Assembly (NCBI GenBank): GCA_028281495.1
Contig: JANQJU010000064.1
Location: 248,001 to 312,000, forward strand
Length of the DNA: 64,000 bases
Reading direction: 5' to 3'
From: SAR324 cluster bacterium
GTDB lineage: Bacteria; SAR324; NAC60-12
The translations under genes were made by a program, and so were the position numbers. The notes beneath the pieces are model-generated. The model saw nothing but the letters and a program-made list of their open reading frames with translations, was not told the origin of the DNA and did not search any database. Each line of letters opens with the position of its first letter. Position 1 is the first letter of the stretch. Below are positions 1-8,583 of the stretch, one piece after another.

Positions 1-298
1 TCCGACGAGTGACATCCACGCTCACTTTGAACATCGCCAGTTCGCGTTCAATACTGGTCGAGCTGCTGTGGTGGGCAGCATGTACCACATCCACCAATTT
101 ATTCAATTGACGCAGGATTTGATCCAAAGCTTCAGGGTCCCCCTGACACACCACAGTCATGCGAGAAAAACGGGGATCGATACCAGGAGATACCACCAAG
201 GAATCCACATTGTATCCTCGGCGGGCAAAAGTTTGAGCGAGCCGGACCAAAACGCCCGGTTTATTGTTCACGTAAATACTCAGTGTGTATTTGTCCAT
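1..298 (-). CDS. ilvN: Acetolactate synthase small (regulatory) subunit, 3' part cut by window edge
   Basis: Regulatory subunit of acetohydroxyacid synthase, which binds valine and stimulates the large subunit in branched-chain amino acid synthesis. Reading from the ATG at 296-298 leftward gives about 99 residues starting MDKYTLSIYVNNKPGVLVRL, an ACT domain, with the conserved segment RRGYNVDSLVV and later ERELAMFKV, which matches the IlvH/IlvN N-terminal half. The frame is open to base 1, so the C-terminal half lies outside the window. It follows ilvB on the same strand 128 bp downstream, the usual ilvBN or ilvIH order. Whether it should be called IlvN or IlvH cannot be decided from this fragment. 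Confidence 0.93.
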   Translation of the reverse strand, partial: MDKYTLSIYVNNKPGVLVRLAQTFARRGYNVDSLVVSPGIDPRFSRMTVVCQGDPEALDQILRQLNKLVDVVHAAHHSSSTSIERELAMFKVSVDVTRR

Positions 299-426
299 AG
301 TGTCCTTGTTAGATGGCTGAAATTCATCCGGCTCCAATCCGCTTCGAGTGTATGGAAAATCGATCAACGCGCAGTAGTTGGGTGATGGGCCGGAGCAAAA
401 ATCTGGTTTTCAACAGTGGCGTAGGT

Positions 427-2136
427 TCAGGTGCTCCCAGAGGGTTTTTCCAATTTGTGTTTAGGCGCTTCGATGAGCATGTCTTTGACGGGGGCACCTG
501 CTGGAATCATCGGGAATACGTTGTCTTCTTTGGAAACAACAGCTTCGATGATGCAAGGGCCATCATTGTAAGCTAAAGCTTTTTTGAGCACTTTGGTCAC
601 ATCCGCTTGCCGTCGGATGCGGAATCCTTTGATGCCGTAAGCTTCTCCCAGTTTGATGAAATCAGGATTCCCTTCCAAATCCACACCGCTGAGGCGATTG
701 TCAAAAAACAGATTTTGCCATTGACGGACCATGCCCAGAAAGGAGTTGTTGATGATCAGAATCTTGACGGGCGTTTTCTGTAAGACTGCGGTGGAAAGTT
801 CGGCTTCAGTCATTTGGAATCCACCGTCTCCGACGACCGCAATGACCATTTTGTCAGGATTCCCTAATTGTGCTCCGATGGCTGCTGGGAATCCGAATCC
901 CATCGTCCCTGCCCCTCCACTGGAAAGCCATTGGCGTTCCCAACTGCACAAGTAAAATTGAGCGGCCCACATCTGATGTTGCCCCACGTCAGTTGTGATG
1001 ATGGCTTCGCCTTTTGTGAGCTTGTAGATCTCATCCAATACATATTGGGCGCGTAACCCGCCTTGTTTGGGATAACGCAATGGATGCTGCTTGCGCCACT
1101 TCGCGATTTGTTTCAACCACGGTTCTGTGTCTAACTTTTCCACATGATGGACCAATTCTTCTAAAACCAACTTGGCATCACCACGAATTGAAATATCGGG
1201 TTTAATGACTTTTCCGAATTCCGCCGGATCGATATCCAAGTGGAGTTTCTTTGCCGTCGGGCAAAATTCGTCCAATTTGCCGGTGATTCGATCATCCCAC
1301 CGAGCGCCAATCGCAAAAATCAAATCGCAATCCACGACCGTTTTGTTGGCATAGGCAGTGCCATGCATGCCGAGCATGCCCACGGAAAGCTCATGAGTTT
1401 CGGGGAACGCTCCCTTGCCTAACAAAGTCGTTGTAACTGGAGCCTGGATTTTTTCAGCTAAATGCAGCAACGCTGGCCCGGCATGAGACAGCACTGCCCC
1501 TTGTCCTACGTAAAGTAAAGGGCGCTTGGCTTGCATTAACATGGTGGCAGCAGCTTTCACCGCATCGAGTTCGAAATCTTTGCGAGGGTAGTCGTGATAA
1601 CCCGGCAAATCGAGTTCTTCGGGAAACGGAGCGGAGCATTCTGCTGAAACCACATCTTTAGGCAAATCGACCAACACAGGGCCCGGCCTTCCCGAAGCGG
1701 CAATGTGGAAAGCTTCCTTCATGATCCGGGGGAGGTCATTGACCTCTTTGACCAAGTAGTTGTGTTTAACCACGGGCATGGTGATGCCAAAAATATCGCC
1801 TTCCTGAAATGCGTCTTTACCGAGGTTGCTTGTGATCGTTTGGCCCGTCAACACCACAATAGGCGAAGAATCCATTTGCGCGGTCAACAAACCCGTGACG
1901 GTATTCGTGGCACCTGGACCTGAAGTCACTAACACCACACCGGTTTTTCCCGTTGCACGGGCATACCCATCGGCCATATGCGTTGCACCTTGTTCATGGC
2001 GTACCAAAACCAACTCCACGCTTTTGGCATCTAGCAAAGCATCAAAGATGGGCATACACGCTCCACCTGGGTATCCGAACACGTACTCAACCCCTTCTCT
2101 TTCTAGGGCTTCAATAACAATCTGCGCTCCGTTCAT
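427..2136 (-). CDS. ilvB: Acetolactate synthase large (catalytic) subunit
   Basis: ThDP-dependent enzyme that condenses two pyruvates to 2-acetolactate, or pyruvate with 2-ketobutyrate, the first common step to valine, leucine and isoleucine. The 569-residue length is normal for the family. The N-terminal domain shows GYPGGACMPIFDAL and RHEQGATHMADGYARA, which carries the catalytic glutamate; the ThDP-binding domain shows GDGGFQMTEAELSTA with a downstream INNSFLG. The central FAD/Rossmann domain is present (LYVGQGA, GMHGTAYAN). The ATG at 2134-2136 is preceded on the minus strand by AAGGGA. ilvN follows on the same strand, so the two subunits are probably one transcript. A 7-bp inverted repeat lies 76-92 bp upstream. 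Confidence 0.97.
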   Translation of the reverse strand: MNGAQIVIEALEREGVEYVFGYPGGACMPIFDALLDAKSVELVLVRHEQGATHMADGYARATGKTGVVLVTSGPGATNTVTGLLTAQMDSSPIVVLTGQTITSNLGKDAFQEGDIFGITMPVVKHNYLVKEVNDLPRIMKEAFHIAASGRPGPVLVDLPKDVVSAECSAPFPEELDLPGYHDYPRKDFELDAVKAAATMLMQAKRPLLYVGQGAVLSHAGPALLHLAEKIQAPVTTTLLGKGAFPETHELSVGMLGMHGTAYANKTVVDCDLIFAIGARWDDRITGKLDEFCPTAKKLHLDIDPAEFGKVIKPDISIRGDAKLVLEELVHHVEKLDTEPWLKQIAKWRKQHPLRYPKQGGLRAQYVLDEIYKLTKGEAIITTDVGQHQMWAAQFYLCSWERQWLSSGGAGTMGFGFPAAIGAQLGNPDKMVIAVVGDGGFQMTEAELSTAVLQKTPVKILIINNSFLGMVRQWQNLFFDNRLSGVDLEGNPDFIKLGEAYGIKGFRIRRQADVTKVLKKALAYNDGPCIIEAVVSKEDNVFPMIPAGAPVKDMLIEAPKHKLEKPSGST

Positions 2137-2572
2137 GAGTTTTGTTCCCTTCTTTTTATGAGTTTATTGGGTTTTGTGAAAAAAGTTCGTTTTTTCTAAC
2201 ATTCAAACCGAAATGAGTCAAACTCATTAGCATGTATTTAATTTTTTAATCAATTAATTATAGATAATAAAATTTTTGATAAAAAATATCTTATTTTTGA
2301 ACAGGTGAAAGATGAGTTTAGATGAATTTATGCGAAAAATGCTAATTTCTTAAAATTTCTCATCCTGCTGATTTTTTTCAACGGGATTTCGACAATAAGC
2401 AGGCCGCAAAATATTTCACAACGTAATGAGTCTTCCAAGAAAACTTAATATCGGCATAACAAATCCCTGTTACATTAGAACTTAATAGCTCAAAGCAGTT
2501 GCCGTCACTTCCCAAGGGGGGGAGGAATTCACGGCGAACTCAGGATGAATCTCATTCCATTGGAGTTGATAC
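2137..2572. other. Intergenic region between divergent ilvB and the OlsF-like gene
   Basis: 436 bp with no gene I can support. It is AT-rich from about 2160 to 2400 and must hold the promoters for both flanking genes. The only clear structure is the inverted repeat at 2212-2228. No T-box, peptide leader with branched-chain codons, or terminator-like attenuator was seen in front of ilvB. Confidence 0.6.
2212..2228. promoter_or_regulatory. Inverted repeat upstream of ilvB, possible operator
   Basis: AATGAGT-CAA-ACTCATT, a perfect 7-bp inverted repeat with a 3-bp centre, 76-92 bp before the ilvB start. The size and symmetry suit a dimeric regulator, but I cannot name one. A different 7-3-7 palindrome sits upstream of the LysR-type gene at 17629-17645. 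Confidence 0.35.
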
Positions 2573-4420
2573 ATGAAATCAGAATCTCATTCGCCCGAAA
2601 GCAAAAAAGAACCGATCAGTCTCGAAAAATTTGTACTTCACGCCAAAGATAAAGAGCCGTCGGTGCCTTCAAAGCTCATGCTTAAACCGGTATTCTCGGT
2701 GGTAGAAGGACTCACCGGACTCAGTGCTTTGAACCGTATCTACGGCAAAGCACATGAAATCCGTTCGGACGAACCGTTTTATGAACAGGCGTTGCACGCG
2801 CTGAATGTAGAATATGAAGTGGAAGCTTCGGACTGGAGCAAAATTCCTAAAGAAGGCCCGATTGTGCTGGTGGCTAATCATCCGTTTGGAGCCGTAGAAG
2901 GTTTAATGTTGGCTTCGTTGTTACACCGTGCCCGCCCGACTGATTTCCGAATCATTGCCAACTTCATGATGAACACGTTTCCAGAAGCCGAATCGGCATG
3001 CATATACGTGAATCCTTTTGGGGGCAAAGAGGCCCAGCGTGAAAATCTGAAGGGGATGCGCGCTGCAATGGAATGGGTCAAAAACGGCGGGGCTTTAGGT
3101 ATTTTTCCTTCCGGGGAAGTCGCTCATTTTGAAATGAAACATCGGGGTATTGTGGAACCTCCATGGCAACCGAATATTGCACGGTTGATCCGTAAAACCA
3201 AAGCGACTGTGGTTCCCATTTATTTTGCGGGGCGCAACAGTGCCAACTTTCAACTGTTGGGCATGGTGCATCCATTGTTACGAACCGCGATGTTGCCCCG
3301 AGAAATGCTGAATAAGCAAAACCATCGAATCCGCATCAAAATCGGAACCCCGGTTTCTCCCAAAAAGTTGAAAACCTACGTGGACGATCAAGGAATGATG
3401 GAGTACTTGAGAAATCGAACTTTATTGTTAGGGTTTCGTGCCGAAAGCATGCAGGTCAAACCTACTCAATCTCAAGAAAAAGCAGAGTATCTACCGATCG
3501 TCAATTCTTTACCGTCCGAACACCTATTAGAGGATGTTCAGAATTTACCACCTACTCAATTTCTCATCGAAAACGGAGATTTTCAGGTCGCCTATGCATA
3601 TTCTTCTCAAATTCCCCACCTCATGCATGAGATTGGACGTTTGCGAGAAGTGACTTTTCGACAAACGGGTGAGGGAACCGGGAAATCCATCGATCTGGAC
3701 CAATTTGATGAATATTATTTGCATTTGTTCATTTGGAACCAAGCGCAAAACGAACTCGTGGGGGCGTATCGGTTGGGGCAGGCCGACAAAATCTTAGAGC
3801 GTTATGGCAAGAAAGGCCTCTACACATCCACCTTGTTTAAATACAAAAAGAGACTTCTGAAGGAAATCGGCCCTGCTCTAGAGATGGGGCGATCTTTCGT
3901 TCGTGAGGAATATCAAAAAAGTTTCTGGCCGCTGATGCTGTTGTGGAAGGGGATCACGCAATATGTGATCAAGCATCCGGACTATCATGTATTGTTTGGG
4001 CCTGTGAGTATTCATGCGGATTACCATGCCATGTCTCGTCAACTGATGGTGCGTTACTTGAAGACTTTCCATTACAATGAAGACTACGCTCGGTTGGTGA
4101 AGGCTCGCAAACCGTTCCGGTATCGCCCTGGAATTGTGGGAACTCCTAAAAAGCATAGCATGGCTCAATCGCTTGATGAGCTTTCCGAACTGATTGCGGA
4201 TGTGGAAACCGAACACCTCGGTATTCCTATTTTGCTGAAGCAATATTTGAAACTGGGTGGGGAGCTGATTGGGTTTAATTTAGACCGGCACTTCAGCAAC
4301 GTTTTAGACGGCTTGATTGTAGTGGACGTAGCGAAAACGGATCGCAAGATCATGCTGCGTTACATGGGCCAAGAAAGTATGGAGCGCTTTCTTGAATACC
4401 ATGCGGTTCAAGATTGGTAA
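2573..4420 (+). CDS. Bifunctional PlsC-type / GNAT-type acyltransferase, OlsF-like ornithine lipid synthase candidate
   Basis: Two acyltransferase modules in one 615-residue chain. Residues about 95-290 form a PlsC/hemolysin-like lysophospholipid O-acyltransferase domain: VANHPFGAVEG (block I, about 100-110) and FPSGEVAH (178-185, block III). Residues about 330-540 form an N-acyltransferase of the OlsB/acyl-homoserine-lactone-synthase-like GNAT group (RLREVTFRQTGEG, YDEYYLHLF-like segment, GAYRLG, LEMGRSFV, LFGPVSI). This order is that described for OlsF, which makes ornithine lipids from ornithine in one protein. The substrate here is inference: other amino acids or polyamines are possible. 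The start ATG follows TTGGAG. It is transcribed alone and converges on the histidine kinase gene. Confidence 0.75.
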   Translation: MKSESHSPESKKEPISLEKFVLHAKDKEPSVPSKLMLKPVFSVVEGLTGLSALNRIYGKAHEIRSDEPFYEQALHALNVEYEVEASDWSKIPKEGPIVLVANHPFGAVEGLMLASLLHRARPTDFRIIANFMMNTFPEAESACIYVNPFGGKEAQRENLKGMRAAMEWVKNGGALGIFPSGEVAHFEMKHRGIVEPPWQPNIARLIRKTKATVVPIYFAGRNSANFQLLGMVHPLLRTAMLPREMLNKQNHRIRIKIGTPVSPKKLKTYVDDQGMMEYLRNRTLLLGFRAESMQVKPTQSQEKAEYLPIVNSLPSEHLLEDVQNLPPTQFLIENGDFQVAYAYSSQIPHLMHEIGRLREVTFRQTGEGTGKSIDLDQFDEYYLHLFIWNQAQNELVGAYRLGQADKILERYGKKGLYTSTLFKYKKRLLKEIGPALEMGRSFVREEYQKSFWPLMLLWKGITQYVIKHPDYHVLFGPVSIHADYHAMSRQLMVRYLKTFHYNEDYARLVKARKPFRYRPGIVGTPKKHSMAQSLDELSELIADVETEHLGIPILLKQYLKLGGELIGFNLDRHFSNVLDGLIVVDVAKTDRKIMLRYMGQESMERFLEYHAVQDW

Positions 4421-4426
4421 TTGATC

Positions 4427-4449
4427 CGGAAGCGTTCCTTACGCTTCCG
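4427..4449. terminator. Convergent-gene hairpin without U-tract
   Basis: CGGAAGCGT-TCCTT-ACGCTTCCG, a perfect 9-bp stem with a 5-base loop. It lies between the stop of the acyltransferase gene (4420) and overlaps the stop region of the opposing histidine kinase gene. No T-run follows on either strand, so it may act in mRNA end protection or Rho-assisted ending rather than as an intrinsic terminator. Confidence 0.45.
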
Positions 4450-5662
4450 ATTCAGTTTCCAACTCTCCTTGCCCGATGGGCAATTCAATCCGAAAAACTG
4501 TACCGACATCTACTTTGGATTTAGCACTCAGGCGGCCTCCATGACTTTCCACGATTTGCCTGGAGATCGACAGACCGATGCCAGTGCCTTTTCCTGGTGC
4601 TTTTGTGGTGAAAAAGGTTTCAAAGATTTTTTCCAAGTTTTTAGCAGGAATCCCCATTCCGGTGTCTTCGAGTTCTACCACAACCCAAGGCTCTTCTTGA
4701 GAGGAACGGATGGTGAGTTGCTTTTTGCCGGATTCAGCCATGGCGTCTTGAGCATTGATCAGGAGGTTGGAAAGCACTTGTTCGATTTGGATGGGGTTGC
4801 AACGGATCCAAGGCAAGCGTTCGGAAAGTTGTTTGTGGACTTCAATGCCGTACATTTTCATCTGTTCGTTGATCAAAATGAACGAATTGAGAATGATCTG
4901 GTTGAGATCAAATGGGTAGTAGTCTAATGCACTGGCTTGCCTCCCAAACGTCCGCAAATGCTCGATAATAAAAGAAGCCCGTTCTACTTGTTTTAAGATC
5001 TTATGTAGCCCTGGATTTATCTCATTCATCCGATTTTTTTCTACACAATTGATCAGTTTTTCCGTGTAGAGACCAATCCCAAAAAGCGGTTGGCTGAGTT
5101 CATGCACGACGCCAGTAGCCAATTCTCCTAAAGAAGCCATCTTGGCTGCTTGTACGAGTTGGGCATGGGTGCTTTTGAGTTCACTATTGGCCTGAATCAG
5201 GTGAGTGTTCAGTTGTTGGAGTTGTTGATTGGCATCTTCCAACTGTTTGTTTTGTTGATACAATTCCACAAAAACTCGAACTTTGCTTCGCAAAATATCC
5301 AGTTGTACGGGCTTCGAAAGGTAGTCTACCGCCCCAGTTTCGTATCCTCGGAAAATAGATTCCTGTTCTGTGTAATAAGCTGTGATGAACATGATCGGCG
5401 TTTGTCGTGTTTTGGGATGGCTGCGCATGCGTTTTGCGGTTTCCAAACCATTCATCCCGGGCATGTGAACATCTAAAATGATCAGGGCAAATTCGTGCTT
5501 TGTCGAAAGCTCCAAAGCGTCGGAGCCTGAACCGGATTGCATCAAGTTCCAGCCTTCGGTTTCTAAGGCTTTTTCTAAAAAGTAGAGATTGTCGATTTGA
5601 TCATCAACCAACAAAATGTTGACAGAAGGAAGGGCGGCATTAGGAGAAGATGGTTCGGACAT
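4439..5662 (-). CDS. Receiver domain-histidine kinase hybrid (REC at N-terminus)
   Basis: 407 residues. An N-terminal receiver domain (about 14-128) has the phospho-acceptor Asp64 in LIILDVHMPG, the acidic pair DD near residue 20 and Lys117 in SKP. A coiled coil rich in Gln follows (about 130-170). The HisKA H-box is LATGVVHELSQP (His187) and the HATPase domain has NLLINAQDAM, DTGMGIP and GKGTGIGLSI. There is no membrane segment, so it is a cytoplasmic kinase that receives input by phosphotransfer or protein contact rather than by sensing a ligand outside. It starts 7 bp after the STAS gene stop, so the two are likely one operon. Output regulator not in the window. Confidence 0.9.
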   Translation of the reverse strand: MSEPSSPNAALPSVNILLVDDQIDNLYFLEKALETEGWNLMQSGSGSDALELSTKHEFALIILDVHMPGMNGLETAKRMRSHPKTRQTPIMFITAYYTEQESIFRGYETGAVDYLSKPVQLDILRSKVRVFVELYQQNKQLEDANQQLQQLNTHLIQANSELKSTHAQLVQAAKMASLGELATGVVHELSQPLFGIGLYTEKLINCVEKNRMNEINPGLHKILKQVERASFIIEHLRTFGRQASALDYYPFDLNQIILNSFILINEQMKMYGIEVHKQLSERLPWIRCNPIQIEQVLSNLLINAQDAMAESGKKQLTIRSSQEEPWVVVELEDTGMGIPAKNLEKIFETFFTTKAPGKGTGIGLSISRQIVESHGGRLSAKSKVDVGTVFRIELPIGQGELETESEA

Positions 5663-5669
5663 GACGGAT

Positions 5670-6005
5670 TTATAGCGTTTCGAGTGCAGCCTGCTCGGAA
5701 GGAAAAACTCGAATGATGTCGATAAGCCGGGTCATTTCAAACAGTTCCGCGTTTTCAGTATTCAAACAGCACGCATACACGTCGCCATCCCGTTCTTTCA
5801 AACGTTTGTAAATAAGAATAACTAGGCCAATTCCCGAAGAATCGATGAACTGAGTTTCATTGAAATCTAAAATAATGGTAGTAGCCTCGATGTTGGCCAG
5901 GATGGGTTGTATATCGAACTCGGCATCGCGAGCATTTTTTTTAGTGAGTTCGGCAGGAAAGCTAATGGTGTACGCTTTTTTGTCTCGATAGTGTTGGATC
6001 TCCAT
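5670..6005 (-). CDS. STAS-domain anti-sigma factor antagonist-like protein
   Basis: 111 residues, a single STAS domain like SpoIIAA/RsbV. The segment FIDSSGIGLVI holds the serine that is phosphorylated by partner-switching kinases in that family. It is transcribed with the downstream receiver-histidine kinase and 18 bp after the alpha/beta hydrolase. No RsbW-type serine kinase is present nearby, so the partner is unknown; the neighbouring kinase is a histidine kinase and not an obvious partner. Confidence 0.85.
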   Translation of the reverse strand: MEIQHYRDKKAYTISFPAELTKKNARDAEFDIQPILANIEATTIILDFNETQFIDSSGIGLVILIYKRLKERDGDVYACCLNTENAELFEMTRLIDIIRVFPSEQAALETL

Positions 6006-6023
6006 AGTTGCCTTTGATTGTCG

Positions 6024-6920
6024 TTAGTACTTTGGCAATGTTGCAGCAATCTTATCTTGGATGTGTCTGGAAATTTCCGAAACGTTTTGTCCCCAATATA
6101 GTAAATGTTTTCCTTTGGGAAAGACAACCCATTTCGATGGAGAAGAAGCCGGGCTTGCTTGCTTGAGGCGTTCAACATCCACGCGATTGTCGTCTTGAGC
6201 GATCAAAATGGTATGGGGAAATTGAAGTTGTTGAAATATTTTTTCTGTGAATCGACAGTAATCCAACAGCGGTTTCACCGACGGAACCGCTGTGTGATGG
6301 AATTTCTTTGAGGTTTTCAACCGAACCGCAGCGAGCGCATCCGCACTCGCATTGTTTCGGTTGCTTATGTAATTCCGGAAATAAGGATAGAATGTCGCCA
6401 AAAATCGATTGAATCGTGTGTCGTCATATAAAAACACAGCAGGTGCCATGAGGACGATTTGTACCTTTTGTGGAGACCATTGTTTGCGGTGAGCCAGACG
6501 TATCAATAAGGTGCTCCCTAACGATTGGCCCACTAGAATCAATTGGGCATAATTACAAAATTGGGAATCAATGAAAGCTTCAACAAATCGTTCGATAACT
6601 TCTGGATCGAAGTCCTGCATTTCCAGTAAGGAACGACCATGAAATGGCAACAGCGGAACCATCCAGTCTGCCTCATCCCATTGGATGCCATCTACAATTT
6701 GATCAAAAATTTCAGGAGAATCTGTGTATCCGTGAATGAAAATTACAGCCACCTTGTGATGTCGAATTCGACTTCGGGATTCGATTCCTTGAATGATCCC
6801 ATTTTCATGGCGAGGGAAGCGCTCAGAGTTCGTCTTTTCAGCATGCCAATCTAAGATCTTTCCAAGGAGCCAAATGACGACAAAAGCACCAGAAAAACCG
6901 AATAAAACGATTGAAATCAT
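6024..6920 (-). CDS. Alpha/beta hydrolase with N-terminal membrane anchor
   Basis: 298 residues. A hydrophobic segment at about 2-20 followed by charged residues suggests an N-terminal anchor. The hydrolase core has IFIHGYTDSPE (oxyanion strand, about 61-71), the nucleophile elbow GQSLGS with Ser133, an acidic residue in IAQDDNRVD and the catalytic histidine in GKHLLYWG. The nearest named groups are carboxylesterases and monoacylglycerol lipases; the substrate is not known. It heads the apparent STAS/REC-HK operon (gap of 18 bp), which suggests a membrane or lipid link to that signalling unit, but this is inference. Confidence 0.8.
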   Translation of the reverse strand: MISIVLFGFSGAFVVIWLLGKILDWHAEKTNSERFPRHENGIIQGIESRSRIRHHKVAVIFIHGYTDSPEIFDQIVDGIQWDEADWMVPLLPFHGRSLLEMQDFDPEVIERFVEAFIDSQFCNYAQLILVGQSLGSTLLIRLAHRKQWSPQKVQIVLMAPAVFLYDDTRFNRFLATFYPYFRNYISNRNNASADALAAVRLKTSKKFHHTAVPSVKPLLDYCRFTEKIFQQLQFPHTILIAQDDNRVDVERLKQASPASSPSKWVVFPKGKHLLYWGQNVSEISRHIQDKIAATLPKY

Positions 6921-7154
6921 TATGATTTTTATGATGTCAGGAATAAATCTGTTTTTCCAGAGAAATGGAGCTTGTCAACGAGGGCAGAACGTTTTAAGTA
7001 GTAAACTCTTATTACTCAACACATAGGGTATGAGCAATCGAAATATCAGGAATTTATAGTTTTTCCCAAATCTGTTGCTCCCCACAAGAAGGCTGAAAGT
7101 AACGACTCAGGGGGGCTTTCTTTGGAATAATCACTCAAGACAAGATGGAGTCGT

Positions 7155-8120
7155 ATGGCAGGTGAACGACGTAAGTATTTAAGGGTCCTTTTTGAAGAAA
7201 CCATTCAAGTGGAAACGACAGAATGGACCGATCCGATGGCCACTGGATTAGACATCTCTTTGAACGGTACGCGGTTTCACTGCGAACATTCTTTATCGGA
7301 AGGGGAGAGTGTGACCATCGTGTTTCGACCAGACTTGAAAATTCAAGGGGAAGTTCGATGGTGCTGGCCGATTGAATGGTATTATCAGGCAGCCGTTGAG
7401 TTTGTCGGAATTGGTGCCACAGAACAAACGGCATTGAGGGAATACATCACAGAAACCACCGGGGAACCGTATCCCGAATATTCTGAAGAAGAACAAGAAC
7501 CTGCCGAAACTTCTGAAGCAGCCAGTATCGAAGAGCTGGGGTTGGACGACGAAGACGACCTGTTTGAAGATGAAGAGTTGGAAGTGGATGAAGACCTCAT
7601 CGACGAACCCGTAGAATCGATTCCCTTCGACGGGACGCTTCGCCCGGTGTCCTTTGCAGGTAAACGTGTGGTTCTTGTTGATGACGATTCGTCCCGCATC
7701 GAAGCAATCAGTGAGTATTTGAAAAAACGAACGCGCTTTGATGTGGAAAGTCGAGACACCTCACGTCATTTGTGGCCCATGTTGAAAGGGAAACCTTGCG
7801 ACATCATTCTGTTGTCATGGTCGCTCGAAGAAGAAAGCGCCTTGGAATTGTTGCAAACAATTCGACACCGCTATCCCAAAATTCCTGTCATTGTACTTGC
7901 GGGTGCCGTTAGCTTGGAAGAGCGGCTGCAAGGTTTGAACGAAGGGGCTGCGGATTTCATAACACGACCAGTTCATGTTTCCTCGATTGCTCAAGCGATC
8001 CTTAAGCTTTTCGCTTTCATGGAAGAACATGATGAAGTAGCCGAAGAAAGTGATGACGACATGGAACTCAATGATGATGATTTGGACCTTGGAGACGACT
8101 TTTTGGAAGATGAATTTTAA
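7155..8120 (+). CDS. PilZ domain fused to a degenerate receiver domain, acidic linkers
   Basis: 321 residues. The N-terminal PilZ domain (about 4-100) begins GERRKYLRV and has DISLNGTRF, matching the RxxxR and D/NxSxxG c-di-GMP-binding motifs. An acidic linker (about 108-152) joins it to a receiver-like domain (about 169-290) that keeps the DDD near the N-terminus (176-178) but has Ser221 in IILLSWS where the phospho-Asp is expected and Arg272 in ITRP where the conserved Lys is expected. The C-terminus (293-321) is again strongly acidic. So c-di-GMP binding is plausible, while phosphorylation is not. It overlaps the next gene by 11 bp. ATG preceded by GGAG. Confidence 0.85.
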   Translation: MAGERRKYLRVLFEETIQVETTEWTDPMATGLDISLNGTRFHCEHSLSEGESVTIVFRPDLKIQGEVRWCWPIEWYYQAAVEFVGIGATEQTALREYITETTGEPYPEYSEEEQEPAETSEAASIEELGLDDEDDLFEDEELEVDEDLIDEPVESIPFDGTLRPVSFAGKRVVLVDDDSSRIEAISEYLKKRTRFDVESRDTSRHLWPMLKGKPCDIILLSWSLEEESALELLQTIRHRYPKIPVIVLAGAVSLEERLQGLNEGAADFITRPVHVSSIAQAILKLFAFMEEHDEVAEESDDDMELNDDDLDLGDDFLEDEF

Positions 8121-8583
8121 ATCAACTCCATTCTGGTTATGGATGTTTCTTGGAATCGGCTTCCTGCTGCCGATTCCTGGATGTGCTCAAACCTCTTCAG
8201 CGCCTAAACCTGACCCACCTCTTTCCCTATCGTTCCAAGTCATAGAACAAAGCCATTATAGCCCCGTCTCCAAATCTCAATTTGTTGTGATCAATTCATC
8301 CGAATCTTGGTCGGACCTGTGGTCAAATTATGGGCAAGCGCCTAATTTAACTGATGTGGATTTTGATGAGCATACTGTAATCGCCGTTTTTTTAGGCCAA
8401 CGTCCTACCGGGGGTTATGAAATCTCTATTGAATCCATGAAAGATGAAGGCCCGGAAATCGTGATTCTCGTCAAAGAAAGCCTCCCCCCGCCTGATGCCA
8501 TGTTGACTCAAGCGTTAACTGCCCCGTTTCAAATCGTCCGTACGGCCAAGATCACCAAACCGGTTCGATTCATTCAGCACTAG
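8110..8583 (+). CDS. Lipoprotein with PrcB C-terminal-like domain
   Basis: Taken from ATG 8110, which overlaps the end of the PilZ gene by 11 bp; an earlier in-frame ATG (8050) would put unlikely residues before a clean signal sequence. The 157-residue product has a hydrophobic signal and the lipobox LLPIPGC with Cys25. The rest resembles the PrcB C-terminal domain: FVVINSSESWSDLW, then FLGQRPTGGYEISI and a final beta strand. PrcB-like domains are small beta folds in exported proteins; their role is unclear. Translationally coupled to the PilZ gene. The 3' end overlaps the opposing GTPase gene by 14 bp. Confidence 0.7.
   Translation: MNFKSTPFWLWMFLGIGFLLPIPGCAQTSSAPKPDPPLSLSFQVIEQSHYSPVSKSQFVVINSSESWSDLWSNYGQAPNLTDVDFDEHTVIAVFLGQRPTGGYEISIESMKDEGPEIVILVKESLPPPDAMLTQALTAPFQIVRTAKITKPVRFIQH

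Noticed and set aside
7385..7759. Minus-strand serine-rich frame opposite the PilZ gene
   Set aside because: It is the antisense of the acidic linker codons; low complexity and no ribosome site.
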